DNA of 64,000 nucleotides. It comes from Branchiostoma floridae. Taxonomy: Eukaryota; Chordata; Leptocardii; Amphioxiformes; Branchiostomatidae. Of this stretch, positions 54,401-60,130 are shown one piece after another; position 1 is the stretch's first letter; each line of letters begins with the position of its first letter. A model generated the notes under the pieces. That model did not search any database, was not told the origin of the DNA, and worked only from the letters and a program-made list of their open reading frames with translations. The stretch is from the NCBI RefSeq assembly GCF_000003815.2, contig NC_049988.1, positions 7,745,395 through 7,809,394 of the forward strand. The letters run 5' to 3'. The position numbers were made by a program, and so were the translations under genes.

Positions 54401-57400
54401 GTACTTCCCAAGGAAGTGAAAGAAGAAGTTGTTAAGAAAGTTGTGAAGGAAGTAGTGCCCAAGAAGGTTGTGAAGGAAGTAGTTGTTAAGAAAGTTGTAA
54501 AGGAAGTAGTCCCCAAGAAAGTTGTTAAGGAAGAAGTTGTTCAGAAAGTTGTGAAGGAAGTAGTCCCCGAGGAAGTTGTGAAGAAAGAAGTCCCCAAGGA
54601 ATTTGTAAAGGAAGTAGTCCCCAAGGAAGTTGTGAAGGAAGTAGTCCCCAAGGAAGTTGTGATGGAAGAAGTTGTTAAGGAAGTTGTGAAGGAAGTAGTG
54701 CCCAAGGAAGTTGTGAAGGAAGAAGTCCCTGAGAAAGTTGTGAAGGAAGTAGTACCCAAGAAGGTTGTGAAGGAAGAAGTTATTAAGAAAGTTGTGAAGG
54801 AAGTAGTCCCCAAGAAAGTTGTGAAGGAAGAAGGTGTTAAGAAAGTTGTGAAGGAAGTAGTCCCCAAGGAAGTTGTGAAGGAAGTAGTCCCCAAGAAAGT
54901 TGTTAAGGAAGAAGTTGTTCAGAAAGTTGTGAAGGAAGTAGTCCCCGAGGAAGTTGTGAAGAAAGAAGTCCCCAAGGAAGTTGTGAAGGAAGTAGTCCCC
55001 AAGGAAGTTGTGAAGGAAGTAGTGCCCAAGGAAGTTGTGAAGGAAGAAGTCCCTGAGAAAGTTGTGAAGGAAGTAGTACCCAAGAAGGTTTTGAAGGAAG
55101 AAGTTGTTAAGAAAGTCGTGAAGGAAGTAGTCCCCAAGAAAGTTGTGAAGGAAGAAGGTGTTAAGAAAGTTGTGAAGGAAGTAGTACCCAAAGAAGTTGT
55201 AAAGGCAGAAGTCCCTAAGGAAGTTGTGAAGAAAGTGGTCCCTGAGAAAGTTGTGAAGAAAGTGGTCCCTGAGAAAGTTGTGAAGGAAGAAGTCCCCAAG
55301 GAAGTTGTGAAGGAAGTAGTGCCCAAGGAAGTTGTGAAGGAAGTAGTCCCCAAGAAAGTTGTGAAGGAAGAAGTTTTTAAGAAAGCTGTGGAGGAAGTAG
55401 TGCCCAAGGAAGTTGTGAAGGAAGAAGTTGTTAAGAAAGCTGTGAAGGAAGTAGCCCCCAAGAAAGTTGTGAAGGAAGTAATCCCCAAGGAAGTTGTGAA
55501 GGAAGAAGTTGTTAAGAAAGTTGTGAAAGAAGTAGTACCCAAGGAAGTTTTGAAGGAAGTAGTCCCCAAGGAAGTTGTGAAGGAAGAAGTTGTTAAGAAA
55601 GCTGTAATTAAAAAAAGTGTAAAGGAAGTAATCCCCAAGGAAGTTGTGAAGGAAGTAGTCCCCAAGGAAGTTGTGAAAGAAGAAGTTAATAAGAAAGTTG
55701 TGAAAGAAGTCCACAAGGAAGTTGTGAAGGAAGCAGTCCCTAAGGAAGTTGTGAAGGATGTAGTCCCCAAGGAAGTTGTGAAAGAAGTAGTCCCCAAGGA
55801 AGTTGTGAAAGAAGAAGTTGTTAAGAAAGTTGTGAAGGAAGAAGTCCCTAAGGAAGTTGTGAAGGAAGAAGTCCCCAAGAAAGTTGTGAAAGAAGAAGTT
55901 GTTAAGAAAGTTGTGAAGGAAGCAGTCCGCAAGGAAGTTGTGAAGGAAGAAGTCCCAAAGGAAGTTGTGATAGAAGAAGTTGTGAAGAAAGTTGTGAAGG
56001 AAGAAGTCCCCAAGGAAGTTGTGAAGGAAGAAGTTGTTAAGAAAGTTGTGAAAGAAGAAGTCCCCAAGGAAGTTGTGAAGGAAGAAGTTGTTAAGAAAGT
56101 TGTGAAGGAAGAAGTCCCCAAGGAAGTTGTGAAAGAAGTAGTCCCCAAGGAAGTTGTGAAAGAAGAAGTTGTTAAGAAAGTTGTGAAGGAAGAAGTCCCC
56201 AAGGAAGTTGTGAAGGAAGAAGTCCCCAAGGAAGTTGTGAAGGAAGAGGTTGTTAAAAAAGTTGTGAAAGAAGTAGTCCCCAAGGAAGTTGTGAAAGAAC
56301 AAGTTGTTAAGAAAGTTGTGAAGGAAGAAGTCCCCAAGAAAGTTGTGAAGGAAGAAGTCCCCAAGGAAGTTGTGAAGGAAGAAGTCCCCAAGGAAGTTGT
56401 GAAGGAAGAAGTTGTTAAGAAAGTTGTGAAAGAAGTAGTCCCCAAGGAAGTTGTGAAGGAAGAAGTTGTTAAGAAAGTTGTGAAAGAAGTAGTCCCCAAG
56501 GAAGTTGTGAAGGAAGAAGTTGTTAAGAAAGTTGTGAAAGAAGTAGTCCCCAAGGAAGTTGTGAAGGAAGTAGTCCCCAAGAAAGTTGTGAAGGAGGAAG
56601 TTGTTAAGAAAGTTGTGAAAGAAGTAGTCCCCAAGGAAGTGCCTCAGAGTTTACTTGAAGGTAATGATAAACAAACTGCCAGTGAGCTTGAAAACGAAAA
56701 GCCTCTCAAAGATGAAGATAGAGTTTGTCAGAAAGGTGAAGAGGTTGTGACAAATAAAAGAGACCAAAGCCCAACAGTTGCAGAAGTGGTGAAAGGTGAA
56801 AATAAGACGGAACTTGTCAATGGTATAACATATAAAGAAGAGGAAAATACAGGTGAAACAAAAAGTCTTGTGAAGCAACAGAAGTCGAAAATGAGAAATG
56901 ATGGTTCTTCTAGTCACAGTCTTCCCTTCCTGAGGCAGATCCCAAGAAATTACAATCGCAAAAGAGCAAACTATCCTCACATTGTAAGAATCAACTGTGA
57001 AGATTCAGAAGTTGAGACTGATAATGATTCTCTGGAAAACCCCAATGAAATGAAGTCATATTCTTTATCGTCTGAGCACTTTGGTGGCACAGGGCAGGGA
57101 GGTGGCACCAGCACAGCGGAGGTTTGCACACTCTGGGTGTGGGCTGGGTCTCTAAGGCTAACTGGACTCACGGTTTTACCACTATGTCATAGGCAGCATG
57201 GTTGTGTCATCATCAAACACTTTTGAATAGCACAATACACACATGCTGTGTATGAAATAGTGATACAATCCTGCTAAAACTATCATTCAAGGGGATGTGG
57301 GATGGGTACAGATGACTTGACCAAGATACTGGGATTTTTTGGTTTCCCTTAGTCTTACCATGGTACTTTGGCTAACTATGCTTACCAAACATCTGAAGGG

Positions 57401-60130
57401 TTCTCAGTGGCAGGTTGGCTGGTACGATTGCAGGACTAATGCCGTAATGGTTTAAAGTTTGGTTTTGAAGGGATGGTCAAATCTCACTCAACCTAATAGA
57501 TCATACTGTTGGGTTGTGTAATGGAAATGGAGCTCTGGTTAAAGTAGAAAAGGGGGTGAAAGGGATTATGGTAACATTGCACAGTCTAGTTTTGCTTTTC
57601 TGATTGCCTTCAATGGTGTCTTCTTGCAGACAGTTGAAGCACAGGGTGGGGGATCGCAAGGAATAGAGCCAGTAGTGGTGCGGGTAGGAATGGCTTCCCC
57701 AAATTCCCTCACACAGGCCGCGGAGGATGTGAATGGGGTGACAGAGGCTGCTGTTCTTGGAGAGGTTTGCTTGCGCTTGGTGTTAAGCCTGTGGGGTCAA
57801 GGTTTAGAGGTCACAGTGCAAACAAATGTACACTGCATGGTGCGACATATCATTCAGACAGCTAACTTGCAGTTGCTTTGTACTAACCAAGATGCCTACT
57901 ACATGCAGTGTTGGATTTGGGATGTTTGTATCAGAGTATGTGTGAGTTGGCACAGGGTGTGGTATGGCCTGTGAATGTGTTAAAATCTCTTGGTCATCTT
58001 GGGTCTAACTAATTTGCTGTGGTTTCACAGAACGTAGAGGAAAAGCTTGAAGAAGGAAAGGAAAAGGCGGAAGATGTCATACAGGTTGGAAACGTCTTAG
58101 GTTCAGAACACAAGTTGCATGCTGTTGGTGGTACTTGGGTCTTCAGTTTTCTGCATAGGAGATTTGTAGGATACAGTATTAGTCACATGTTGAACAGAAC
58201 ACTAACATCACATGGTAAATTGTACACTGTAGAACACATTGAGTTTCACACGTTAAGGAAGAACACACAACGAGTATGGCATTCGAACAAAAAAAGAAAA
58301 CTAGGAGGCCAGAATCCGTTTGTATAAGGTATAGGCATAAGTCAAATCTAAGTTAGATACAGGTCACTCCTTTATCAGCATGCCTTTGACTTAATATCTC
58401 TCTAAATCTAAAAATGAAGATAGAACTACATCCAATGATATATTCCGTTCCTTAGTTTTAAGGGTTTGTGCTTTTCTTATTACAGCAGACAGAGGAGAAA
58501 GTGGATGAAGCTGTGAAGGTGTGTTTGGGGTTTTCTCATCACTATTTATTCTGTAAAGCCTTCACATCACTGGTACATATTATATAGAGCTTAATGTTTC
58601 CATGTGATAGCCGCTTACAATTTGAGAATTACGTCATCATTCTGCTCATGGCATGAAAGTTTGTACAGCAAACACATTGCAGCCAAGTCAAGTGCTTCTT
58701 ATTTTGCTTATCGTTGTCATTTTATTTTACCTGTTGTTTGTGCCTTGTTTTGCTTGATGTTTGGACTTTGTTTTGCTTGATGTTTGTTTGTACATGTATG
58801 TTGTTTGCAGCTGTGTGCATGTACTAATTAACATTATGGTTAACCCTTACCCAGCAGGAGGAGGCCCCAACAGAGCCTGCCGCTCAGGTGTGTGGAGGGG
58901 TAATGGTTAAAATGGCACCACCCTGTTTTTCTTGGTTCTTAACAAACTGGAAAGAAAGAAACAAACCAAAGAGAATTACCGATAACATGAAAGCAACTCA
59001 CTTCTAAATAGCACATATTTCACTCTCCAAAGCATTATCTGAATGCTTGCTGGAAAGTATAGAAAGCTTTGGATTTATTACTTTTCCGTTTGTTACAGAA
59101 CCAAGAAAGATCATTGGTTAAGGCTCAATTTTTGCTTCCAATCACAGCGCACCTAGCAGTTCGTCTAATCACAGCATCACATAATAATCCTAATCCTAAA
59201 TGACCTAATCCTTACTCTAATCTCACAGCATGGACAAATCTACAGGGACCTGATGATCACTGCTCAACCAATAATCAATAATAATTGTTTCTACGTCTAA
59301 TGATTCTCCTTCCTGTTGTTGATGAAATTAAGCTATGGCACCTCATTAATTTTGCTTTGCATGAAGGTATTTTGTCTTGCAATGAAATAATTGTTAATGC
59401 TATTATCTCGCCTAATATCTTGTACAGCACTGTAAATTGTCGCCAGGAAAATTTGACAGCTTCAATTCACTCTTATACTAAGTCAACCACTTTATAAAAC
59501 AGCTAGCTGTAGTATTATTGTTAGGCCTGAAAACTATTCACTTTCTCAAGCAACTGTATATGATTGGAAAACGATCAAACGCTATACTGCGGCGGCTATA
59601 GTTAATAGTGTCTGTGTTACGGACGAAAGACAGCGAGTGCTATCTGAAACGTCTGACCGTCTCCAAAATCATATCCAGTTGCTTGAGTAACTGTTACCTT
59701 TCATATCTTACCTTCATCTTAACTTTGGAATACGGAATCACAACTATGCAGATGAATCCTCGAAAGAAATTCGATGGTTTTTTGGCAAATCGTAAGAAAA
59801 GAGCATTGGGATTGGAAACTATTGTATTGCTTTATGATAACAAATTTGATGTTTAATGTGTTGTATTTAGAGAACTTACTAAATGGTTTTCACTATAGTA
59901 ATAGTTTATTCAGCCATGAAATGTAATGTGGCCTGTCTGTTTGTGTTTTCCATCAGGAGGAGAAGAAGGATGAAGCTCCAGCCGAAGAGCCGGAGAAGAT
60001 CGAAGTGGCCGTGGAAAACCCCGCCGAGACAGACGACGCCAAGGCCGCGGCTGCGGACGTCGTTCCCGACGACAAGCCGGTGGAGAACGAGGAAAAGGCC
60101 GACGGAGACGCGAGTCAAGAGGCGAACTAG
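18039..60130 (+). CDS. VAT1: VAT1 (synaptic vesicle membrane protein VAT-1 homolog) with a giant PEVK-like tail; 21-exon model
   Basis: Join: 18039-18413, 45458-45665, 46160-46330, 47251-47340, 48158-48298, 48715-48815, 48948-49151, 49327-49353, 50496-50555, 50961-50996, 51421-51474, 51832-51885, 52558-52611, 52934-53053, 53318-53419, 53924-57121, 57630-57764, 58031-58084, 58486-58518, 58855-58887, 59957-60130. It totals 5424 nt, 1807 residues, with GT-AG at every junction. Residues about 45-385 are a complete VAT1 enzyme of the zinc-free quinone oxidoreductase branch of the MDR superfamily: GLNFSELMVRQGLHDR, GMEAAGVIEELGEDV, the Rossmann loop AAGGVG (193-198), GTASASKHDAIKENGVDHPIDY, ISPKGVDVVLDPLGG and KPRIDSVWAFEQVAEAMQQM all match vertebrate VAT1. 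Known VAT1 proteins (about 390 residues) bind NADPH, associate with synaptic vesicles and mitochondria, and take part in phosphatidylserine transfer and negative regulation of mitofusin. Residues 1-44 are an Ala/Pro/Glu-rich leader, as in vertebrates. Residues 386-1807 are an extra Lys/Glu-rich tail that vertebrate VAT1 lacks. Whether one mRNA carries all cassettes is not known; all are skippable in frame. Confidence 0.85.
21801..21945 (-). mobile_element. Dispersed repeat, inverted copy of 24072-24207
   Basis: Its reverse complement aligns with 24072-24207 over the whole length: ACTTCAGGGGG, TGTACAGGGGGGTTAG, CATCTCCATATTT-like, GCGTATTTCA and ending in GTCCCCCC. The two copies are 2.1 kb apart in opposite orientation and diverged. 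This copy lacks the minisatellite that precedes the other one. Confidence 0.7.
22340..22395. repeat. CAGGTCCGGACCTG-type palindromic repeat
   Basis: TTCAGGTCC and GGACCTGAA flank an 8-bp spacer that is itself partly palindromic (GGTCCGGACC), with further ACCTG/CAGGT blocks around. AGGTCCGGACC also occurs at 11340-11350, which suggests a dispersed family. Confidence 0.6.
23760..24070 (+). repeat. Minisatellite, about 3.5 copies of an 85-89 bp unit
   Basis: Units start at 23780, 23869, 23954 and 24039 (GCAGGTAAAATTGG in each), giving periods of 89, 85 and 85 bp. Each unit contains inverted halves (CAGGTTAGTGCAGGTA against TACCTGCACCTAACCTG), so it can form a hairpin. The Met-Asp-Gln-Cys-Arg-Leu-Gly-Ala-Gly-Arg repeats read on the minus strand are a by-product. 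Confidence 0.95.
24072..24207 (+). mobile_element. Dispersed repeat directly following the minisatellite
   Basis: This is the homologue of 21801-21945 in opposite orientation. Together with 23760-24070 it looks like one mosaic element made of a minisatellite core and a unique 3' part ending in CCCCCC. Confidence 0.65.
25938..26019 (+). other. tRNA-like foldback (tRNA pseudogene or SINE head)
   Basis: The 82-nt segment has a perfect 7-bp acceptor-like stem (GGCGTGG / CCACGCC), then a D-arm-like GAGC-GGTAGG-GTTC hairpin and an A-box-like TGGCAGAGCGG. GTATGAATCC near the 3' end recalls a B box, and TTTT follows. The anticodon and T arms do not fold properly, so it is not a functional tRNA as read. 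Confidence 0.4.
26364..26405 (+). repeat. Short tandem duplication
   Basis: A block reading AGATTGAGATTTTTCTTTCT occurs twice in a row with a 2-3 bp link. It is probably replication slippage. Confidence 0.8.
29501..29657. mobile_element. 135-bp MITE with 11-bp flanking duplication
   Basis: The element at 29512-29646 has inverted ends (ACCCTGG...CCAGGGT, extending imperfectly through AGGCCA / TGGCTCC). It is flanked by AGTAGTGAGCT at 29501-29511 and again at 29647-29657. Part of this duplication overlaps the inverted end, so the true target-site duplication may be 9-11 bp. There is no coding capacity, so it is non-autonomous. Confidence 0.8.
32321..32429. mobile_element. 91-bp MITE with 9-bp target-site duplication
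   Basis: The element at 32330-32420 begins TAGCCTGG and ends CCAGGCTA. The two halves form an imperfect hairpin throughout (CCAAACCCCAGCCCGATCTCAAG against its near-complement). ACTTGATAG occurs immediately before (32321-32329) and after (32421-32429). A 9-bp duplication is typical of Mutator-like elements, so it may be a MULE-derived MITE. Confidence 0.85.
33154..33197 (+). repeat. 22-bp tandem duplication
   Basis: GAAGTTACTTTCAAATAAC occurs at 33157-33175 and 33179-33197, period 22. It is simple slippage within VAT1 intron 1. Confidence 0.9.
39972..40023 (+). repeat. Perfect 26-bp tandem duplication
   Basis: Two identical 26-bp copies at 39972-39997 and 39998-40023, starting ACTGAAGTAATAGC. 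They are identical, hence recent. Confidence 0.97.
45458..45665 (+). CDS. VAT1: VAT1 exon 2 (residues 126-194, first base of 195)
   Basis: It encodes VGQNVICLAQTGMWREIVAV, the substrate-side loop EEMSYEEGAAIPLSYLTAY and FDFGNLRPGKSLLVHIAA leading into the nucleotide-binding loop. Acceptor TTTCCAG, donor GTGGGT, phase 0 in and phase 1 out. Compared with vertebrates, GMWQEEV reads GMWREIV here. Confidence 0.95.
46160..46330 (+). CDS. VAT1: VAT1 exon 3 (residues 195-251)
   Basis: It completes AAGGVG and encodes WAATQLAKTVDNVTIFGTAS and the SASKHDAIKENGVDHPIDY segment that contacts the NADPH phosphate region in MDR enzymes. Acceptor GATGCAG, donor GTGTGT, phase 1 at both ends. Confidence 0.95.
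47251..47340 (+). CDS. VAT1: VAT1 exon 4 (residues 252-281)
   Basis: It encodes GVDVVLDPLGGADTSKGLQ and LLRPMGKIVTY, the conserved central Rossmann strand and following helix. Acceptor CCCCCATAG, donor GTAAGT, phase 1 at both ends. Confidence 0.95.
48158..48298 (+). CDS. VAT1: VAT1 exon 5 (residues 282-328)
   Basis: It encodes GSANMVKGENRNLMKMAKTL, then the WQSTSVSP loop and VKTNKAIAGFQLAHLT, matching the vertebrate NRAVCGFHLGYL region. Acceptor TTTACAG, donor GTAAAG, phase 1 at both ends. Confidence 0.95.
48715..48815 (+). CDS. VAT1: VAT1 exon 6 (residues 329-362)
   Basis: It encodes GEIELVRSAFQDILNMYKDG and KIKPRIDSVWAFEQ, the C-terminal part of the catalytic domain. The acceptor follows a long C run (48697-48713). 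Phase 1 in, phase 0 out (CAG|GTAAGG). Confidence 0.95.
48948..49151 (+). CDS. VAT1: VAT1 exon 7 (residues 363-430): end of enzyme and basic patch
   Basis: It closes the MDR domain (VAEAMQQMNERRNIGKVILS, to about residue 382). It continues past the usual VAT1 end into KKKKPSLFRRLSKRASRSK (402-420), a basic stretch with interspersed Leu/Phe that recalls the MARCKS effector domain. RRLS (Ser413) is a textbook PKA site, and Ser417 follows KRA. Donor AAG|GTGAGG, phase 0. From this exon on, all introns are phase 0. Confidence 0.93.
49327..49353 (+). CDS. VAT1: VAT1 exon 8, 9-codon micro-exon (431-439)
   Basis: It reads NAKKESPIK between acceptor TTATTTACAG and donor GTGGGT, phase 0 at both ends. 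It is short but has clean sites and a composition that fits the tail. Confidence 0.75.
49519..49554 (+). CDS. VAT1: Possible alternative terminal exon of VAT1
   Basis: The acceptor TACTTCTTCTAG is followed in phase 0 by APISADDLLLF and a TAA. If used, it would end the protein at about 450 residues. No poly(A) signal is seen close by, so it may be chance. Confidence 0.25.
   Translation, partial: APISADDLLLF
50496..50555 (+). CDS. VAT1: VAT1 exon 9 (440-459)
   Basis: It reads QEEQEKADDNKATNGHVQQT, hydrophilic, after acceptor TCTGTTTACAG. The donor is ACG|GTGATG, phase 0 at both ends. Higher GC than the surrounding intron. Confidence 0.8.
50961..50996 (+). CDS. VAT1: VAT1 exon 10, 12-codon micro-exon (460-471)
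   Basis: PEDEKIEDEAAE between acceptor TTTTTTGCAG and donor GTGTGT, phase 0 at both ends. Strongly acidic. Confidence 0.82.
51421..51474 (+). CDS. VAT1: VAT1 exon 11, 18-codon cassette (472-489)
   Basis: KLRARLSGGDPNIEDTDK after acceptor TTTGTATCAG; donor AAG|GTTGGT; phase 0 at both ends. It has the same 54-nt length as exons 12, 13 and 18 and, like 12 and 13, ends in Lys. Confidence 0.8.
51832..51885 (+). CDS. VAT1: VAT1 exon 12, 18-codon cassette (490-507)
   Basis: IVNDKIGAAEDKIGEVSK after acceptor CATCACAG; donor AAG|GTCTGT; phase 0 at both ends. It aligns without gaps to exon 13 (xVxDKxxxxxxKxxxxxK). Confidence 0.8.
52160..52276 (+). CDS. VAT1: Possible alternative terminal exon of VAT1
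   Basis: The acceptor GTTTGGCAG is followed in phase 0 by TVDGKVGDAEKAAEKAAEE, a typical tail segment with a LEA/synuclein-like heptad or 11-mer look. The frame then runs on through less biased sequence to a TGA at 52274. I see no in-phase donor, so it is either a terminal exon (giving an approximately 545-residue protein) or a cassette whose donor is damaged or non-canonical. Confidence 0.5.
   Translation, partial: TVDGKVGDAEKAAEKAAEETASSHSRAVKMIRDILTFE
52558..52611 (+). CDS. VAT1: VAT1 exon 13, 18-codon cassette (508-525)
   Basis: KVEDKVEEVKEKAEDAKK after acceptor CACATTTTAG; donor AAG|GTTTGT; phase 0 at both ends. It is closely similar to exon 18 (NVEEKLEEGKEKAEDVIQ), which points to exon duplication. 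Predicted amphipathic helix. Confidence 0.85.
52934..53053 (+). CDS. VAT1: VAT1 exon 14 (526-565)
   Basis: It begins AVEAQVEQTAAKLPNTGTSS, includes IAVDDIFKEAEAKVDGGMQ, and runs between acceptor CCCCAG and donor CAG|GTTGGT. 40 codons, phase 0 at both ends. Confidence 0.82.
53318..53419 (+). CDS. VAT1: VAT1 exon 15 (566-599)
   Basis: It begins QSVDGTVDEGGVAAKVAMF and ends in EQIDANLPEDDSIAE. Acceptor GTTACAG (a NAGNAG site: CAGCAG allows loss of one Gln); donor GAG|GTTTGA. 34 codons, phase 0 at both ends. Confidence 0.8.
53924..57121 (+). CDS. VAT1: VAT1 exon 16, giant PEVK-like repeat exon (600-1665)
   Basis: A single 3198-nt exon (1066 codons, phase 0 at both ends) between acceptor TTCCTACAG and donor GAG|GTTTGC. 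Three parts: a Lys-rich lead (about 53924-54357); a repeat array (about 54358-56640) of some 80 nonapeptides, mostly EVVPKEVVK and EEVVKKVVK, encoded by 27-bp units; and a non-repetitive hydrophilic end with SLPFLRQIPRNYNRKRANYP and an acidic Ser-rich stretch. The array is made almost only of Pro, Glu, Val and Lys, the composition of titin PEVK spring segments, with no sequence homology claimed. The non-coding strand is pyrimidine-rich; the GAAG/GAAGAA motifs on the coding strand are classic splicing enhancers. Vertebrate VAT1 has nothing like it. An unbroken frame across 2.3 kb of repeat argues for selection. Confidence 0.85.
54358..56640 (+). repeat. 27-bp coding minisatellite (about 80 units)
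   Basis: The period is 27 bp, coding 9 residues. Two unit types (EVVPKEVVK and EEVVKKVVK) alternate irregularly. A higher-order copy is visible: the marker EVVQKVVKEVVPEEVVKKEV occurs around 54541 and again around 54919, exactly 378 bp (14 units) apart, and similarity continues for about 300 bp with a 54-bp difference. Near the 3' end a 54-bp two-unit pattern repeats three times. All length changes seen are multiples of 27, so the frame is kept. Confidence 0.95.
57630..57764 (+). CDS. VAT1: VAT1 exon 17 (1666-1710)
   Basis: It begins TVEAQGGGSQGIEPVVVRVG and continues MASPNSLTQAAEDVNGVTEA to AVLGE. Acceptor TTCTTGCAG, donor GAG|GTTTGC, 45 codons, phase 0 at both ends. Confidence 0.78.
58031..58084 (+). 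CDS. VAT1: VAT1 exon 18, 18-codon cassette (1711-1728)
   Basis: NVEEKLEEGKEKAEDVIQ after acceptor GGTTTCACAG; donor CAG|GTTGGA; phase 0 at both ends. It matches exon 13 at 10 of 18 positions by eye, although exon 16 lies between them. Confidence 0.85.
58486..58518 (+). CDS. VAT1: VAT1 exon 19, 11-codon micro-exon (1729-1739)
   Basis: QTEEKVDEAVK after acceptor CTTATTACAG (CAGCAG-type); donor AAG|GTGTGT; phase 0 at both ends. Confidence 0.8.
58855..58887 (+). CDS. VAT1: VAT1 exon 20, 11-codon micro-exon (1740-1750)
   Basis: QEEAPTEPAAQ after acceptor CTTACCCAG (CAGCAG-type); donor CAG|GTGTGT; phase 0 at both ends. Same length and first codon as exon 19. Confidence 0.78.
59099..59203 (+). CDS. 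VAT1: Weak candidate alternative terminal exon
   Basis: A strong acceptor (CGTTTGTTACAG) is followed in phase 0 by NQERSLVKAQF and a frame ending at TGA 59201. The internal TTG|GTTAAG could instead make a 6-codon micro-exon. The composition is unlike the tail, so it is probably chance. Confidence 0.2.
   Translation, partial: NQERSLVKAQFLLPITAHLAVRLITASHNNPNPK
59957..60130 (+). CDS. VAT1: VAT1 exon 21, terminal coding exon (1751-1807)
   Basis: It begins EEKKDEAPAEEPEKIEVAVE, is Glu/Ala/Asp-rich throughout and ends ADGDASQEAN then TAG. Acceptor TTTTCCATCAG in phase 0. It is markedly GC-rich with many CG dinucleotides, like exons 1 and 2. A different open frame across it (Arg/Pro-rich) has no splice support. 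Confidence 0.9.
   Translation, partial: EEKKDEAPAEEPEKIEVAVENPAETDDAKAAAADVVPDDKPVENEEKADGDASQEAN

Noticed and set aside
54332-56302. 656-codon minus-strand open frame (HNFLGDYFL-type repeats)
   Set aside because: It is the reverse reading of the 27-bp coding repeat, which has no stops in this frame because the period is a multiple of three. It lacks a non-repetitive domain and splice support.
54919-56634. 571-codon minus-strand open frame (TTSLGTTSFTTFL-type repeats)
   Set aside because: Same cause: a second stop-free antisense frame of the repeat. The mucin-like look is a by-product of translating pyrimidine-rich DNA.
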